Assembly: GCA_013407085.1 (NCBI GenBank)
Contig: JACCGJ010000688.1
Location: 62,001-126,000 of the forward strand
Length of the DNA: 64,000 bases
Source of the DNA: Atriophallophorus winterbourni
Taxonomy: Eukaryota > Platyhelminthes > Trematoda > Plagiorchiida > Microphallidae
Direction of reading: 5' to 3'
Numbering within the stretch: position 1 is the stretch's first letter; every line of letters begins with the position of its first letter. The notes beneath the pieces were generated by a model. That model ran no database searches. It had not been told where the DNA came from and saw only the letters and a program-made list of their open reading frames with translations. Made by a program: the position numbers and the translations under genes. Shown here in pieces: positions 54,000-63,572 of this stretch.

Positions 54000-54482
54000 A
54001 AATGCACATCTGAAGCTATACGTAGAATCGTGAACCAGGCGGCTATACGCGTAACTAATTAGAAAGGGAAAACTATCCGTTCGGTTCAGATGCGCCTCAA
54101 GGATAAGACACCTTAATCTAGCGTTACGAATAGCATCTGCAGAATCAACTGTAAGGATTATTCGGGTGTTTACATAGGGTAGACTTCCATGGAAATTCTC
54201 ACTAGAATCAAAGAAATTCGAAAGCTTGTCCGGAGACAGCCCCGGGATGCGAGGGAATATCAATCCCTTATTTGTGATTCCGCCTTGCCGGACCACGTTT
54301 TAGATACGGGCCACAGCGTCGATCTAGAAAATGTGGCAATATTGAGACGCGGTATTAAACCGTATAGCGAACGCCTACATGCGGAGGCGGTCGAAATTGC
54401 CAAGGCAGGTCGACTGGCGGTCAATAAGGTGAATGGAGCAGAAATCTCCGCAATCTGGCGCTCGGCACTGATGCGAAGGTAA
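54000..54482 (+). pseudogene. Penelope GIY-YIG endonuclease (broken)
   Basis: The first half has stops (TEASTRRLYA-type decay, and tag in the GIY-YIG region). The second half is open: MEILTRIKEIRKLVRRQPRD, DSALPDHVLDTGHSVDLENV, GAEISAIWRSALMRR. Very similar to 45269-45754. Confidence 0.75.
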
Positions 54483-54918
54483 ATAGCTTTTATTCACCTT
54501 ATACCTCCAAGTTAATTAGATTTTTGTTTTTCTTCAAAAATAACTTAACGCTATCCCCGTTAACAATCGATGGGAATATGTTTGGGACCGATCGTGTATT
54601 CATAATGCAAAGAAATTTGAATGCAATCGGTTATAGCGTTATCCACGTTAGTTATGTATTTTACGCATTGTGGGCCGCTGTGTCAACTGACCTTGACCGT
54701 GTTCACTTGTATTAGATTGACGTGGATACACACTAAGAGGAAAATCGACCACTGATCCCACGAGACGTGACACCGCGTAGGCGTACTGTAGGCTGTTTAG
54801 CGGTAAGGTAAAATAAGTGGTGGTGGGTTGACTACTCATCACAGACAGCATTACACCGGTAGCGCGTACCGAATTCTTAACTACTAATTAAACATGTTCC
54901 CTGTCCTGACTATCACCC

Positions 54919-54962
54919 TTGGTCTGACGAAGCTTCTGTGTCAGAAGTGAAACGTTACCCAA
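54919..54962 (+). ncRNA. Hammerhead ribozyme, PLE type (core intact)
   Basis: UUGGU, CUGACGA, an unpaired A, stem II CUUCU-GUGUC-AGAAG (plus a G-U pair), GAAA, ACGU as stem III, U, ACC(C)AA. Both core boxes fit the consensus; the extra A before stem II and a bulged C in stem I are deviations. Confidence 0.6.
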
Positions 54963-55004
54963 AAACTTCTCTAACCGATTGCACTCAAATTTCTTTGCAT
55001 TGCA

Positions 55005-55485
55005 AATCTTTGGTGCTTTCCCCCGATTGATGGGGAGAATTATCGATCGCTAATCATACAGTGCAATAATCGCGAAACATTAATAAGATAGCGAGCTTCA
55101 AACACCGATTCAGTGTCACTATAAATATAAAAATGTTATAGCTGAATAAGCTGGTCGCAAAAGTTGAATGTTACGTGAATGAAAATGTTGAGATACAAAT
55201 ATCACAGCAAGTGGAATATTCCAATGAAAACACGGTTCGTGTAAAGAAGGACATCTAATATCACGTCTCCTTCAAACTTTCAGTGTCTCACTGAAACCTT
55301 TCAGAAGGCGTTTATGATTTTTAAGTGCAAGGGGCTGACCAATGCAAGAATTGATTGTTTTTATTGAATCGATTGTAAGTATATACCGATTAATGTATGC
55401 ATGAATCTGTGTGTTTTATATTCTGCTGAAAATTTTTAATTTTAATTCAGGCGATACGCATATATGCACTGTTGTTTTCATAGCA
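55005..55485. other. Unassigned intronic DNA
   Basis: Nothing recognised. Confidence 0.5.
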
Positions 55486-55490
55486 TGCTT

Positions 55491-55552
55491 TTATGTATGT
55501 ATGTATGTATGTATGTATGTATGTATGTATGTATGTATGTATGTATGTATGT
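55491..55552 (+). repeat. (TATG)n microsatellite
   Basis: About 15 units of atgt. Confidence 0.95.
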
Positions 55553-55783
55553 ACGTTTTGTGCTATTTTCTGTCTAGTATGTAAGCATCCATCAAAGATT
55601 GTTCGAAATCTTAAAGTTTGAATACTAATAAACCATTTTAGTACATTCGTACAAGGTTAATTTCAATGCAAACGCTAAATATGTAATTCGAATAATTGCA
55701 TTGTATTCATTGACAAAACTGATAAACTCAAAGAATTTATCGAAAAATATGAAGTGATCGAAATTTAATAAATACCGACTTAC

Positions 55784-55901
55784 CAGGACTATTTAGGTTT
55801 AAGCCTATCGCAGAATCTGCATCAGGGCCATTGCTGGTGGGCAGAGCTGCAAACGATTGATTGCTCGGTGATTTTGCAACGGAATTCACATTGTGCTGTG
55901 T
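55784..55901 (-). CDS. Exon of unidentified - strand gene
   Basis: Acceptor ataattccgcag, donor gtaagt. 39 codons plus one base: TQHNVNSVAKSPSNQSFAAL...DADSAIGLNLNSP. Phase 0 at entry matches the preceding exon and phase 1 at exit matches the next. Composition (Asn/Ser/Ala) resembles the previous exon. Confidence 0.65.
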
Positions 55902-55904
55902 CTG

Positions 55905-56390
55905 CGGAATTATAAGTATTTTGATGAACTAAAAATAACAAACGATGCATAATTGCGAGTGGTTTCGATCGTCCTTGAAACTTTTTGGATAAATTTCTTA
56001 ATCCGGGTGAGGTACCACTCATATATTTATCTAGTGTGACAAATTAACCGCATAGAATCTATCAATGTGGTTGTGCTACTTAACACACAGATCTAATAGC
56101 ATGTGAAGACAAAAAGGGAAATGTTTCCAAAAAAAAAAAAACTATTGGAAATCCACAGTGATGCGCGTTGCTCCACATTACCGCGAAAAATTTCGAGTTT
56201 ATTTAAAAAAACCGCAAACAAATATGTACAATTACACGTAGAAAGAAAAAATATCGCAAGAAGAAGAAAAACTGTTTACACATGTATCAACGAGGAAAAT
56301 TCGGACGGTAATTGTTTACAAGAAGCAGTTAGTCAGTTCCTGTTCGCAAAGGTATCGTTTTAAGCAAATGGGGATAAATGACCTCGGATA
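55905..56390. other. Unassigned intronic DNA upstream of LINE
   Basis: Includes a Lys-rich open frame at 56103-56363 without recognisable domain. It could be host intron DNA into which the LINE was inserted. Confidence 0.45.
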
Positions 56391-56393
56391 TGA

Positions 56394-58097
56394 TCACGCG
56401 CCTGGAGTGACCGATGGGCTGAGCACTTTAGTGCTCAGTTTAGCCAGCCACCTCCTCCGACCTCGCCGCCTGAGACACCGATTTGCACGCCTTGGCCCGT
56501 TTCCTTAGCCGCTCCTGATCTCCAGGAGGTGAGAGAGGTAATTCGAGCACTGAAGCGCCACAAGTCACCTGGTCCTGACGACCTCCACCCGATTTTGTTT
56601 AAGGAGGGAGGTGATCTTGTGGCAGCGGAGTTACGTGATTTGTTTACCAAAGTATGGGCTGAGGAGCGGGTCCCGGCGTCATGGGGTGAATCGACGGTTA
56701 TCCCAATCTTTAAGAAGGGCGCACGGAATCTGTGTTCCAATCATCGTGGGATATCCCTGACTCCTGTCGCGTCTAAACTCCTGGTTTCCATCATCCTTCG
56801 TCGGCTATCGCCCATTCGGGAGTTACGTTGCCGTGAGGAACAGGCTGGATTCCGCCCGGGGCGAGGATGCGTGGATCAGCTTTTTGTCCTGCGACAGTTA
56901 TTAGAGCACAGACACCTGTACCGGCGACCAACCATCGTAGCTTTTCTGGACATCCGGGCCGCGTTCGACTCGGTGGACAGAACTACTCTTTGGAACTGCT
57001 TGCTTAGGAGTGGCATCCCTCCTAAGTATGTCGCCATCTTGAAGGAGCTCTATTCTCATTCTTCAGGGAGGGTCAGGGTCTACGGCAGCCTATCGCCGGC
57101 GTTCCCCACAACCAGTGGCGTGCGCCAGGGCTGTCCGCTGTCCCCATTCTTGTTCAACTTTGCGATCGAGGATGTCCTCCAGAATGCTCTCCGTAGCTTC
57201 ACTGAGGGTGGGATCGAGCTACTTCCAGGTAACCGTGTCACTGACCTTGATTATGCCGATGACATTGCTTTGCTTGGTGATGATCCGGTGTTCCTACAGA
57301 ATGCCCTGAACCAGCTAGCATTGGAGGCGTCTAGGTACGGATTGCACTTAGCTCCAACTAAGTGTAAGGTTCTTCTTCAAGATTGGGAGGGGTTGCAGCC
57401 CACTCTGACGGTCGATGACCTCAGTCTGGACTGTGTGGAACAGTTCACCTATCTTGGTAGCTGCATCACGGCGGGAGGAGGGCTGGAAAGTGAGATCGGC
57501 TCTCGCATTGCGAGAGCTCGCTTCGCGTTCACTAGTCTAGGTCATCTCTGGAAGCGGTCTGACGTGAGTTTGAGACTCAAGGGGAGAGTTTACCTGGCCT
57601 CAGTCAGGTCGGTCTTGCTTTACGGGTGCGAGAGCTGGGCAGTACGCGCAGAGGAGCTCCGGCGCTTGGAGGTGTTTGAACATCGATGTTTACGGAGGCT
57701 TGCACGAGTGTGGTGGCAACACCGCACTAGCAACGTTGAAGTGAGGCACCGTGTTCTAGGTGGGGACAGCCTGATGCTACGAGACCTAATCGACCGTTCC
57801 CGTCTCCGCTGGCTAGGGCATGTCTTGAGAATGAAGCCTGAGCGCCTACCATCCCGCGCGCTGCGTGTGTCGGTTGGCCCAGGCTGGCGGCGGTGTTCAG
57901 GTGGACAACCGCTGACCTGGAAGAAGGCCTTAAAACGCTTGACGTCGGGTTTAGCTCGGGTCGGACGAACGCGGCTTCCTGGGTGGGGTCCAAGGGATAG
58001 TGAGTGTCTGTGGCTTGACACGCTGTCGACGATGGCTGAGAACCGGCAACAGTGGAGAGAGTGCATTCTATTTTGTGTTCCCCCCTCAAATTTGTAA
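56394..58097 (+). CDS. Reverse transcriptase of RTE-like LINE (open, N-terminus missing)
   Basis: Open over 568 codons without a stop. It lacks a natural start because the element is truncated; the first Met in the frame is at 56529. Order: DRWAEHFSAQFSQPPPP, ALKRHKSPGPDDLHPILFKE, STVIPIFKKG, EEQAGFRPGRGCVDQLFVLR, VAFLDIRAAFDSVDRTTLW (catalytic Asp), TTSGVRQGCPLSPFLFNF, DLDYADDIALLGDD (catalytic YADD), TYLGSCITAGGGLESEIGSR, SVLLYGCESWAVR, RLRWLGHVLRM, TRLPGWGPRD. All RT catalytic residues are present. It cannot retrotranspose by itself without the endonuclease. Confidence 0.9.
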   Translation, partial: SRAWSDRWAEHFSAQFSQPPPPTSPPETPICTPWPVSLAAPDLQEVREVIRALKRHKSPGPDDLHPILFKEGGDLVAAELRDLFTKVWAEERVPASWGESTVIPIFKKGARNLCSNHRGISLTPVASKLLVSIILRRLSPIRELRCREEQAGFRPGRGCVDQLFVLRQLLEHRHLYRRPTIVAFLDIRAAFDSVDRTTLWNCLLRSGIPPKYVAILKELYSHSSGRVRVYGSLSPAFPTTSGVRQGCPLSPFLFNFAIEDVLQNALRSFTEGGIELLPGNRVTDLDYADDIALLGDDPVFLQNALNQLALEASRYGLHLAPTKCKVLLQDWEGLQPTLTVDDLSLDCVEQFTYLGSCITAGGGLESEIGSRIARARFAFTSLGHLWKRSDVSLRLKGRVYLASVRSVLLYGCESWAVRAEELRRLEVFEHRCLRRLARVWWQHRTSNVEVRHRVLGGDSLMLRDLIDRSRLRWLGHVLRMKPERLPSRALRVSVGPGWRRCSGGQPLTWKKALKRLTSGLARVGRTRLPGWGPRDSECLWLDTLSTMAENRQQWRECILFCVPPSNL

Positions 58098-58250
58098 AAA
58101 AAATCAAAAAAATCAAAAAATCGACATGTGGAACAATGGACAAAAAATTCCCCTCATATTGTACCTTTTTTTCTTTCTTTTTCTCGTGCATTGCCGGGTG
58201 GCACTTTTTCATTTTTAAATGATTGTGTAAATATATATATATATAGATCA
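56394..58250 (+). mobile_element. RTE-like LINE, 5'-truncated, RT frame uninterrupted
   Basis: RT and C-terminal region of the same superfamily as 10.8-14.2 kb, GC-richer than its surroundings, followed by an A-rich tail (aaaaaaatcaaaaaaatcaa) and an (AT)n run. The endonuclease part is missing. Lack of any stop suggests a young insertion. Confidence 0.85.
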
Positions 58251-58404
58251 TTGAGAAGAAAAGTGTTGTTTCAGGATGTTTCAAGAATATGTTCATAAGG
58301 AATAGAGCTCGCAGGTGAAACGGTTCTAATGCAACGTTTGAGTAACACAAAGTCTTTGAAAGAAGTGTGGGAAAAATAGCAGGTGAACATAAACGATTTA
58401 CCCC

Positions 58405-59345
58405 CCCCTCATATCTTCTAAAATGGTCCTGTTCGTGGATGATATGAAAATTTGGACGCCGATTAGTTTTGCAGAGGATTGTGAGAAACTACAAATGGAT
58501 TTGGACAGCGTGTCGAATTAGGCGGCCATGAATGACATGTCATTCAACATACAGAAATGTAAGATGCTCCATCCTGGCAAGAATGTTCCTTGGACATATC
58601 GATTGGGAACTGAAAACCTAGCATGGAGCTAGTTAGAAAAAGATCTTAGAGTGTGGATTAGCGGTAACCGGAAGAGCACAGTGCACTGCCATAATATATA
58701 TCGACGGGCCAACAGATTGTTAGGTATCGTTCGAAGAATATTTAGAAGATTCTCTCTGGTAACGTTACTAAGGATAATGAATGCCTATCTTCGCCCTACG
58801 ATGGAGTATGCGGTAGAGGTCTGGGCTCCTTGGCTGCGCAAAGATATTGCTCTTTTCGATAAAATCTATCATAGAGCAACAAAGTTAGTGATGGGTCTTC
58901 GCAATGTTCCGTATACCGAAAGACTGCGACGTCTGGGTCTATGTGACTTTACCCAAAGGAGGATACGACGCGTTATTATTCTGACCAATAGAATTGTGTC
59001 TACCGAAGGATATCCACTAAAACACTTGTTTTATGTATGTGATGGAAAAGTGACACGCGGACACACCTTATCCCTTTATGTTCCAAGTTCCCGTATTGAT
59101 TGTCGGCGCCATTTTTCGCCGTACGAGCTATATTTCTTTGTAATTCCCTTCCCCAACATGTGGTAGACTCTCCTTGCCTAGCGACTTTTAAAGCGAAATC
59201 GGGCTTGCACTTGCAAACAAACATCATTCGTGAGCCTTACATTTGATATTCTCTATTGCTTTTATACTATTGTAATTTTCATGTTTTATTCATACCGTAA
59301 TCCTGTGGTGCTGTAAAGTATTAACTTTTTAAACCATAAATCCTT
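58405..59345 (+). mobile_element. CR1-like relic, RT palm to 3' end
   Basis: MVLFVDDMKIWTPISFAEDC (FVDD in place of FADD), CKMLHPGKN, EKDLRVWISGN, then open RPTMEYAVEVWAPWLRKDIA, IYHRATKLVMGLRNVPYTER, DFTQRRIRRVIILTNRI. Ends aaaccataaatccttgaaac. Two stops and a frame change near the end. Confidence 0.8.
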
Positions 59346-59933
59346 GAAACAGTGCAGAATATGTGATAATATACAAGAGAAAATGATCTTATAAATTAGC
59401 TTAGACTGAACGCCGAGAGAACGAAGACGAAAAGCACAAAAAGAACTTTAGTAAGTAAAATATTATGATAATGCGCCCTAGTAAGATTGTCGGATATGGT
59501 GACCCCTAGATGCTTGACGTATTTTCCTCTAGTGCGAATTGCTTCGCGACGATAGCTATGTAGATTTGTGAACACAAGTTCAGTACATTTTTCTTCATCA
59601 AAGATAACTAAAATCTCTCAATTAATGATTGGATTATCTGCGAATGTTATGGTAATCTAGTAAAAACAGAAAGGATAGTTTTTGATATTTCGTCCGTAAA
59701 TAATAGAAGTAGTACTTTAATGACAATTATTGTTCGCTTATTGCGCATCCCTCATCAGATCGATAATTTTTGGTCCAAAAACCAATAAGCTTATCATGTC
59801 CAAGAAAGGAGTTGTGTCGTGCCAATCACGAGATTTCGAACGAGATACAGAACACCGCCCTCCGGCAAAACACAAGTGCAGGAAGCGTCGAAAAGACCGA
59901 CAAAGACGAGATTTGCGAACCCGTAATAATTCA

Positions 59934-60038
59934 AGGCTCACTGAACCTCATCTTGCTTTCTCCACCTGACGACGGCAAACAGCCAGAAACCGGTAATGGT
60001 GTGTAAGGGATGGAGATGTGAGCACCACAATACATTGG
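59934..60038 (+). mobile_element. 105-bp hammerhead retroposon with 13-bp TSD
   Basis: Truncated family-E unit from aggctcactgaacctcatct through the ribozyme to gagcaccacaatacattgg, flanked on both sides by CCGTAATAATTCA (59921-59933, 60039-60051). The end at acattgg defines the 3' terminus of the mobile RNA, since the tandem array also ends at tatattg. Confidence 0.88.
59961..60001 (+). ncRNA. Hammerhead ribozyme, family E (core intact, weak stem I)
   Basis: UCCAC, CUGACGA, GGC-AAACA-GCC, GAAA, ACCGGU, A, then AUGGUG where GUGGUG is expected. The core fits, but the first base pair of stem I is lost. Confidence 0.65.
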
Positions 60039-60424
60039 CCGTAATAATTCAGTTTTCGGATTGATTGACTTCGAACGATTCAAGCGACAACATATTCGGA
60101 AGCATACGACGATGAAGAAATTCAGTCGGAATCGAAAGAAATGTAATTCTTCATGGTCGGGCATTACGTGTTAAAGACTTGAAGCCTACCGGTTGGAACA
60201 GAATCGATTGACAAACAAGATCGGAGAGAGAAATGTTTCAGGAAGCCTCGCGGCTACCTGATTTGCCTATATAAGATGTGCGTGTGTGTTTTGCTATTTG
60301 TCTTGAGCGTAATAAACGCGTTGACAACTCGGCTTTCTCTTGTGTTGAGGGAATAGCGTTGACCTCAGGGAGGAATCAGGACGCAATGTTCAAGTAGCTG
60401 TGAAACTCGGGGGTACCGCAATCG

Positions 60425-61420
60425 ATTTGAATCTGTTTGGGACCGATCGTGTATTGATAATGCCAAGAAATTTGAGTGCAATCGGTTAGAGCAATATTTG
60501 GGTAACGTTTCATTTCTGACACAGAAGCTTCGTCTGACCAAGGGTGATAGTCAGAACAGGGAACATGATTAAGTAGTTGTCAACCCCCCACCACTGATTT
60601 GACCTTACCGCTAAACAGCCTATAGTACGCCTACACTGTGTCACTTCTCGTAGGCATGACCAGGCTCAGTGGTTGATTTGTCTACTAGTGTGTATCCACA
60701 TCAATCGAATACAAGTGAACACGGTCAAGGTCAAGGTCAGTAGACACAGCGGCCAACATGAGTAAAAGTACATCAAAAACAAATCTAAGGTTAAGCTTTT
60801 ATTGAAGATTGCGGAGATTTCTGCTTTGGCAATTTCGACGGCCTCCGCATGTAGGCGTCTCAATATTTCCGCATTGTCTAGATCGACGCTGTGTCCCGTA
60901 TCTAAAACGTGCTCCGCCAAAATGGAATCACGAATAAGGGATTGATATTCCCTCGCATCCCGGGGCTGTCTCCGGACAAGCTTTCGAAGTTCTTTGATTC
61001 TAGTGTGAATTTCCATGGAAGTCTACCCTATGTAAACACCCGAACAATCCTTACAGTTGATTCTGCAGATGCTATTCGTAACGCTAGATTAAGGTGTCTT
61101 ATCCTTGAGGCGCATCAGAGCCGAACAGATAGTTTTCCCTTTCTAATTAGTTACACGTATGGCCGCCTGGTTCAAGATTCTACGTATCGCTTTAGATGTG
61201 CATTTTCCAACCGATATACAAACTGTATCTCGCCATTTTTCTCCGATTTTTCGGACGGATATTTTACCTTCATCAATTGGCGTTTTACAAAACTTTTTTG
61301 GATAACCTGTGTCAGAAGTGAAACGTTACCCAAAAACTGCTCTAACCGATTGCACTCAAATTTCTTCGCATAATGAATATACGATCAGTCCCAAACACTA
61401 TCCAATCGATTACGCACCCG
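60425..61420 (-). mobile_element. Non-autonomous Penelope-like element with inverted ends (reverse)
   Basis: Mirror image of 53805-55003: end block gaatctgtttgggaccgatc, gaaatttgagtgcaatcggt, hammerhead relic (CAGACGA, GAAACGUUACCC), tail, endonuclease part and the inverted end ctctaaccgattgcactcaa, ccaaacactatccaatcgat. Confidence 0.75.
60780..61215 (-). pseudogene. Penelope GIY-YIG endonuclease (broken, reverse)
   Basis: On the - strand: MEIHTRIKELRKLVRRQPRD, DSILAEHVLDTGHSVDLDNA, then a short deletion and loss of the C-terminal end. The preceding GIY-YIG stretch contains stops. Confidence 0.75.
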
Positions 61421-61670
61421 CCGTTTAAACTTTCTCTACATCATAGCAATAGAAACTGCGACAAATACGTAGTTCGTTTCCGCATTGTAAAACTGTGGAG
61501 CAATTTACCTAATCATGTGGTACAATCTGAAACCGTAGACACTATTAAAAAATCACTCGATGCCCAAATGAACGAGCATGGCTTTGCGTTTGCTAAAAAG
61601 TTTAATTGCTAATTTTCTACCATCCGATCCGATGTATATTTTTATGGGTTTTGTAAAGCATAGCTATTTT
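61421..61670 (+). mobile_element. CR1-like C-terminal fragment
   Basis: Open frame PPFKLSLHHSNRNCDKYVVR, FRIVKLWSNLPNHVVQSETV, IKKSLDAQM to a stop. VRxVxLWNxLPxxVV is the CR1 ORF2 C-terminal signature. It follows the PLE end directly. Confidence 0.65.
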
Positions 61671-61674
61671 GGCC

Positions 61675-62160
61675 GCGTTCTATCTAAGGTGAAATCTATG
61701 AAACACGTGTCCGTTTGCAATTAAACTTATTTAGCTCGCGAGCAGATGACTCAGTAGCGAATGCAACATTTCGTTATTGTGAAATCAACCGGCATACGCT
61801 ATCACAAACTTGATCACGGTACATGTTTCAATTAACCGGCCAAAGTCGTGATTTGAATCCATCGTGTGGTATAATTGGCACAACATTCACGTTTTTTTGA
61901 AATCACACGAAGAACAAATGGACATGCATGCGGTGAAACGCGTGACTTTAATCAAACCGGTTTCATGCTAATAAAATCAGTTTTAATTTGAATTATACTG
62001 GTGGAGAAATGTTCGGCGTAGACGATATGACGGGCTGTCGTAAGGAAAGTCAAGCACAGCTGACGGCGCTCAGGGAATAAAATGTAAATTGCAAGATATC
62101 ATTACTGAGTCGAATATTGATATGCGAATGAATAGATACAAGGATAAAAAGATAGGCGCA
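61675..62160. other. Unassigned intronic DNA
   Basis: Nothing recognised before the microsatellite and gap. Confidence 0.5.
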
Positions 62161-62166
62161 TATATA

Positions 62167-62186
62167 NNNNNNNNNNNNNNNNNNNN
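62167..62186. other. Assembly gap (20 N) in AT-rich microsatellite
   Basis: Twenty Ns inside a tatata/gata simple repeat, the usual cause of such breaks. Confidence 0.99.
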
Positions 62187-62204
62187 ATATATTTATATAT
62201 ATAT

Positions 62205-62236
<32 letters not shown>

Positions 62237-62245
62237 TTTATATAT
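62187..62245 (+). repeat. (TA)n / (GATA)n microsatellite
   Basis: Directly right of the 20-N gap; about 10 GATA units after a TA run. Confidence 0.9.
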
Positions 62246-62385
62246 ATGCTCTAGTTTTTTAAGCTGTGGAGTTACCAGAATCTTATTTGAAATTCCAATT
62301 ATCTGAAATACGGTAAATACGGTGTACTCTTTCAAACAAATTAATTGATGAACAACATTTTAGGAAACCGCGGGAATAAACCTAC

Positions 62386-62550
62386 TTGTTCCGTCGTTTG
62401 TGTGGACAGTTGCGTAGATGGTGCACGTCGTGGGACGATTGGACGTTTGGTATCCCTGTTGGCCATCCCTGCTTCCGAATGGAATTCGGAAGAAGCGGAT
62501 TGTTGATTTGATCCACTTCGAGGATCTTCAAGGATCTCGGCTCCACAAAC
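62386..62550 (-). CDS. Exon of unidentified - strand gene (most 5' in window)
   Basis: On the - strand: acceptor attgcgaccag, 55 codons beginning VCGAEILEDPRSGSNQQ and ending STQLSTQTTEQ, donor gtaggt, phase 0 at both ends. Low complexity (Ser, Gln, Thr, Pro) with an RDTKRPIVPRRAP basic/proline stretch, consistent with a disordered linker. Confidence 0.6.
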
Positions 62551-63304
62551 CTGGTCGCAATGGTGAATATAAGTGACTTTCAGTATTGCATTAGTATTCC
62601 GACTACTGCATGGCGATACAACACTCAAGGTTATAGAGGCAGCTATCACAATCGGCAATCAGGACCAAGCTAAGGATTCCAAAGCTCTCTGCATAAGGTG
62701 TCTTTTGTCAAAACCTTATTCTATTTCTTATCAAACTAACGTATAACACTTGTTGGTAGAATTTAAAAGCGCGCAAATGTGCCTCCACTAAAGGATGGTA
62801 TTGATCACACTTTATTGCTATTTAATAACCAAAAGTTATACCGCTAGTGAGATGATGAAAGACTATTTCCATGAAACAATTTTTCGTAGATTCGATTCTG
62901 CAGAGTTTCATGAAAATACGGTAATAAAACCGAATAGGAAATTCCACTCAATGTTCATGAGAACCCATTGTACGAATACCGATATGTGAAAGTACAAATA
63001 TATCACATATTAATTTCGGATAAATATTATAAGTATTCTTTGAATTTGTTTTCGATTAGGCGATACAGTTGCTACCGTTGAGCAGCTCATTAGGTACTCG
63101 GGAGAGACAACATCTCTCAGTGTTTGCTCTGAATAATGTGAAAGAGGGCTAATTCATTGAACTTAAAGGCGAAACAGGTCGGCTAAGAAAATGTTTTAGG
63201 AACTAATCTGTCTTTTCTCGTTTGTATCCAGAATCAGCTATTATTTGTCCAGCTTGGAAAAGTTAGTGAGATTGAAAAATTGGTGTTAAAAATACGGTTC
63301 TAAG
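62551..63304. other. Intron upstream of the most 5' exon of the - strand gene
   Basis: No further exon of the - strand gene recognised. AT-rich. Confidence 0.45.
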
Positions 63305-63317
63305 TCACTTCACGTAA

Positions 63318-63572
63318 AGTGATGTGTTGCTCACATCCTCCGCACTTGCACACCACTACCGGTTTCTGGCTGTTTGCCGTCGTCTAGTGGAGACAGTAAG
63401 ATTAGGTTCAGTGAGCCTTGTAAGTGCGGGGGATGTGAGCAACACATTACTTTGGACATCTATAAGCGCCTTGAGTGCTTGACCACGAATCACTATGTGA
63501 TTCTGTGTTTAAACATCGTGGTTCGTTGTACGAACCCTATGTAGCAGTGGCATTCAAGTATAACTTTGTTTA
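63318..63572. mobile_element. Family-E hammerhead unit with twin-priming inversion
   Basis: The left ~100 bp is a - strand ribozyme part (accactaccggtttctggct ... gtgagcctt). The right ~150 bp is a + strand part (gtgcgggggatgtgagcaac ... ggcattcaagtataac). TCACTTCA-Y-GTAA flanks it (63305-63317, 63573-63585) with one mismatch. The ribozyme core reads UAGACGA, so it is not active. Confidence 0.7.

Larger units (their letters stand above)
53805..55003 (+). mobile_element. Non-autonomous Penelope-like element with inverted ends
   Basis: Begins with the reverse complement of its own end (aatcgattggaatatgtttg, tgcaaagaaatttgagtgta, atcggttagagcag, ttttgggtaacgtttcac), then the endonuclease part, the tail, and the forward end with a hammerhead and ctctaaccgattgcactcaa. 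The RT is absent. The copy at 60.4-61.4 kb has the same layout reversed, so the deleted form itself has spread. Confidence 0.75.
59800..60420 (+). mobile_element. Solo-LTR-like element, split by a hammerhead retroposon
   Basis: Matches 42330-42915 (cagaacaccgccctccggca, gattcaagcgacaacatatt, aagcctaccggttggaacag, gcctatataagatgtgcgtg, gcgtaataaacgcgttgaca, gcgttgacctcagggaggaa). TATATAAG and AATAAA are about 45 bp apart, an LTR-like promoter and poly(A) pair. The hammerhead fragment is inserted at 59934-60038. Confidence 0.5.
32907..62550 (-). other. Unidentified multi-exon gene, 3' portion (gene span)
   Basis: Five short exons with consensus acceptors and donors join in compatible phases (0, 1, 0, 0) into 188 residues ending at a stop. 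The product is Ser/Pro/Gln/Asn-rich and probably disordered at first. It then has two short conserved-looking motifs, GIPPWKLHRLRQINRD and SVPQWKRALIEKR, and a final charged helix DELSKKLQRRLEQI. The P-x-W-K-R-x-L motif recalls a motif I associate with actin-associated proteins such as espin/forked, but this is a weak inference. The 5' part lies beyond the right edge. Introns of 6.6 to 12.5 kb are filled with transposons. Confidence 0.65.

Noticed and set aside
53829..54296. 155-residue open frame on the - strand and its mirror at 60909-61373
   Set aside because: Antisense to the Penelope endonuclease and its inverted end; present in both copies because the element is, without recognisable domain.
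57727..58350. 207-residue open frame on the - strand
   Set aside because: Antisense to the RTE-like reverse transcriptase C-terminus, a region whose high GC reduces stops on the other strand.
63232..63261. Possible 30-bp micro-exon (NQLLFVQLGK) with tatccag acceptor and gttagt donor on the + strand
   Set aside because: Too short to support, no neighbouring exon in phase, and matching splice motifs of this strength occur by chance.
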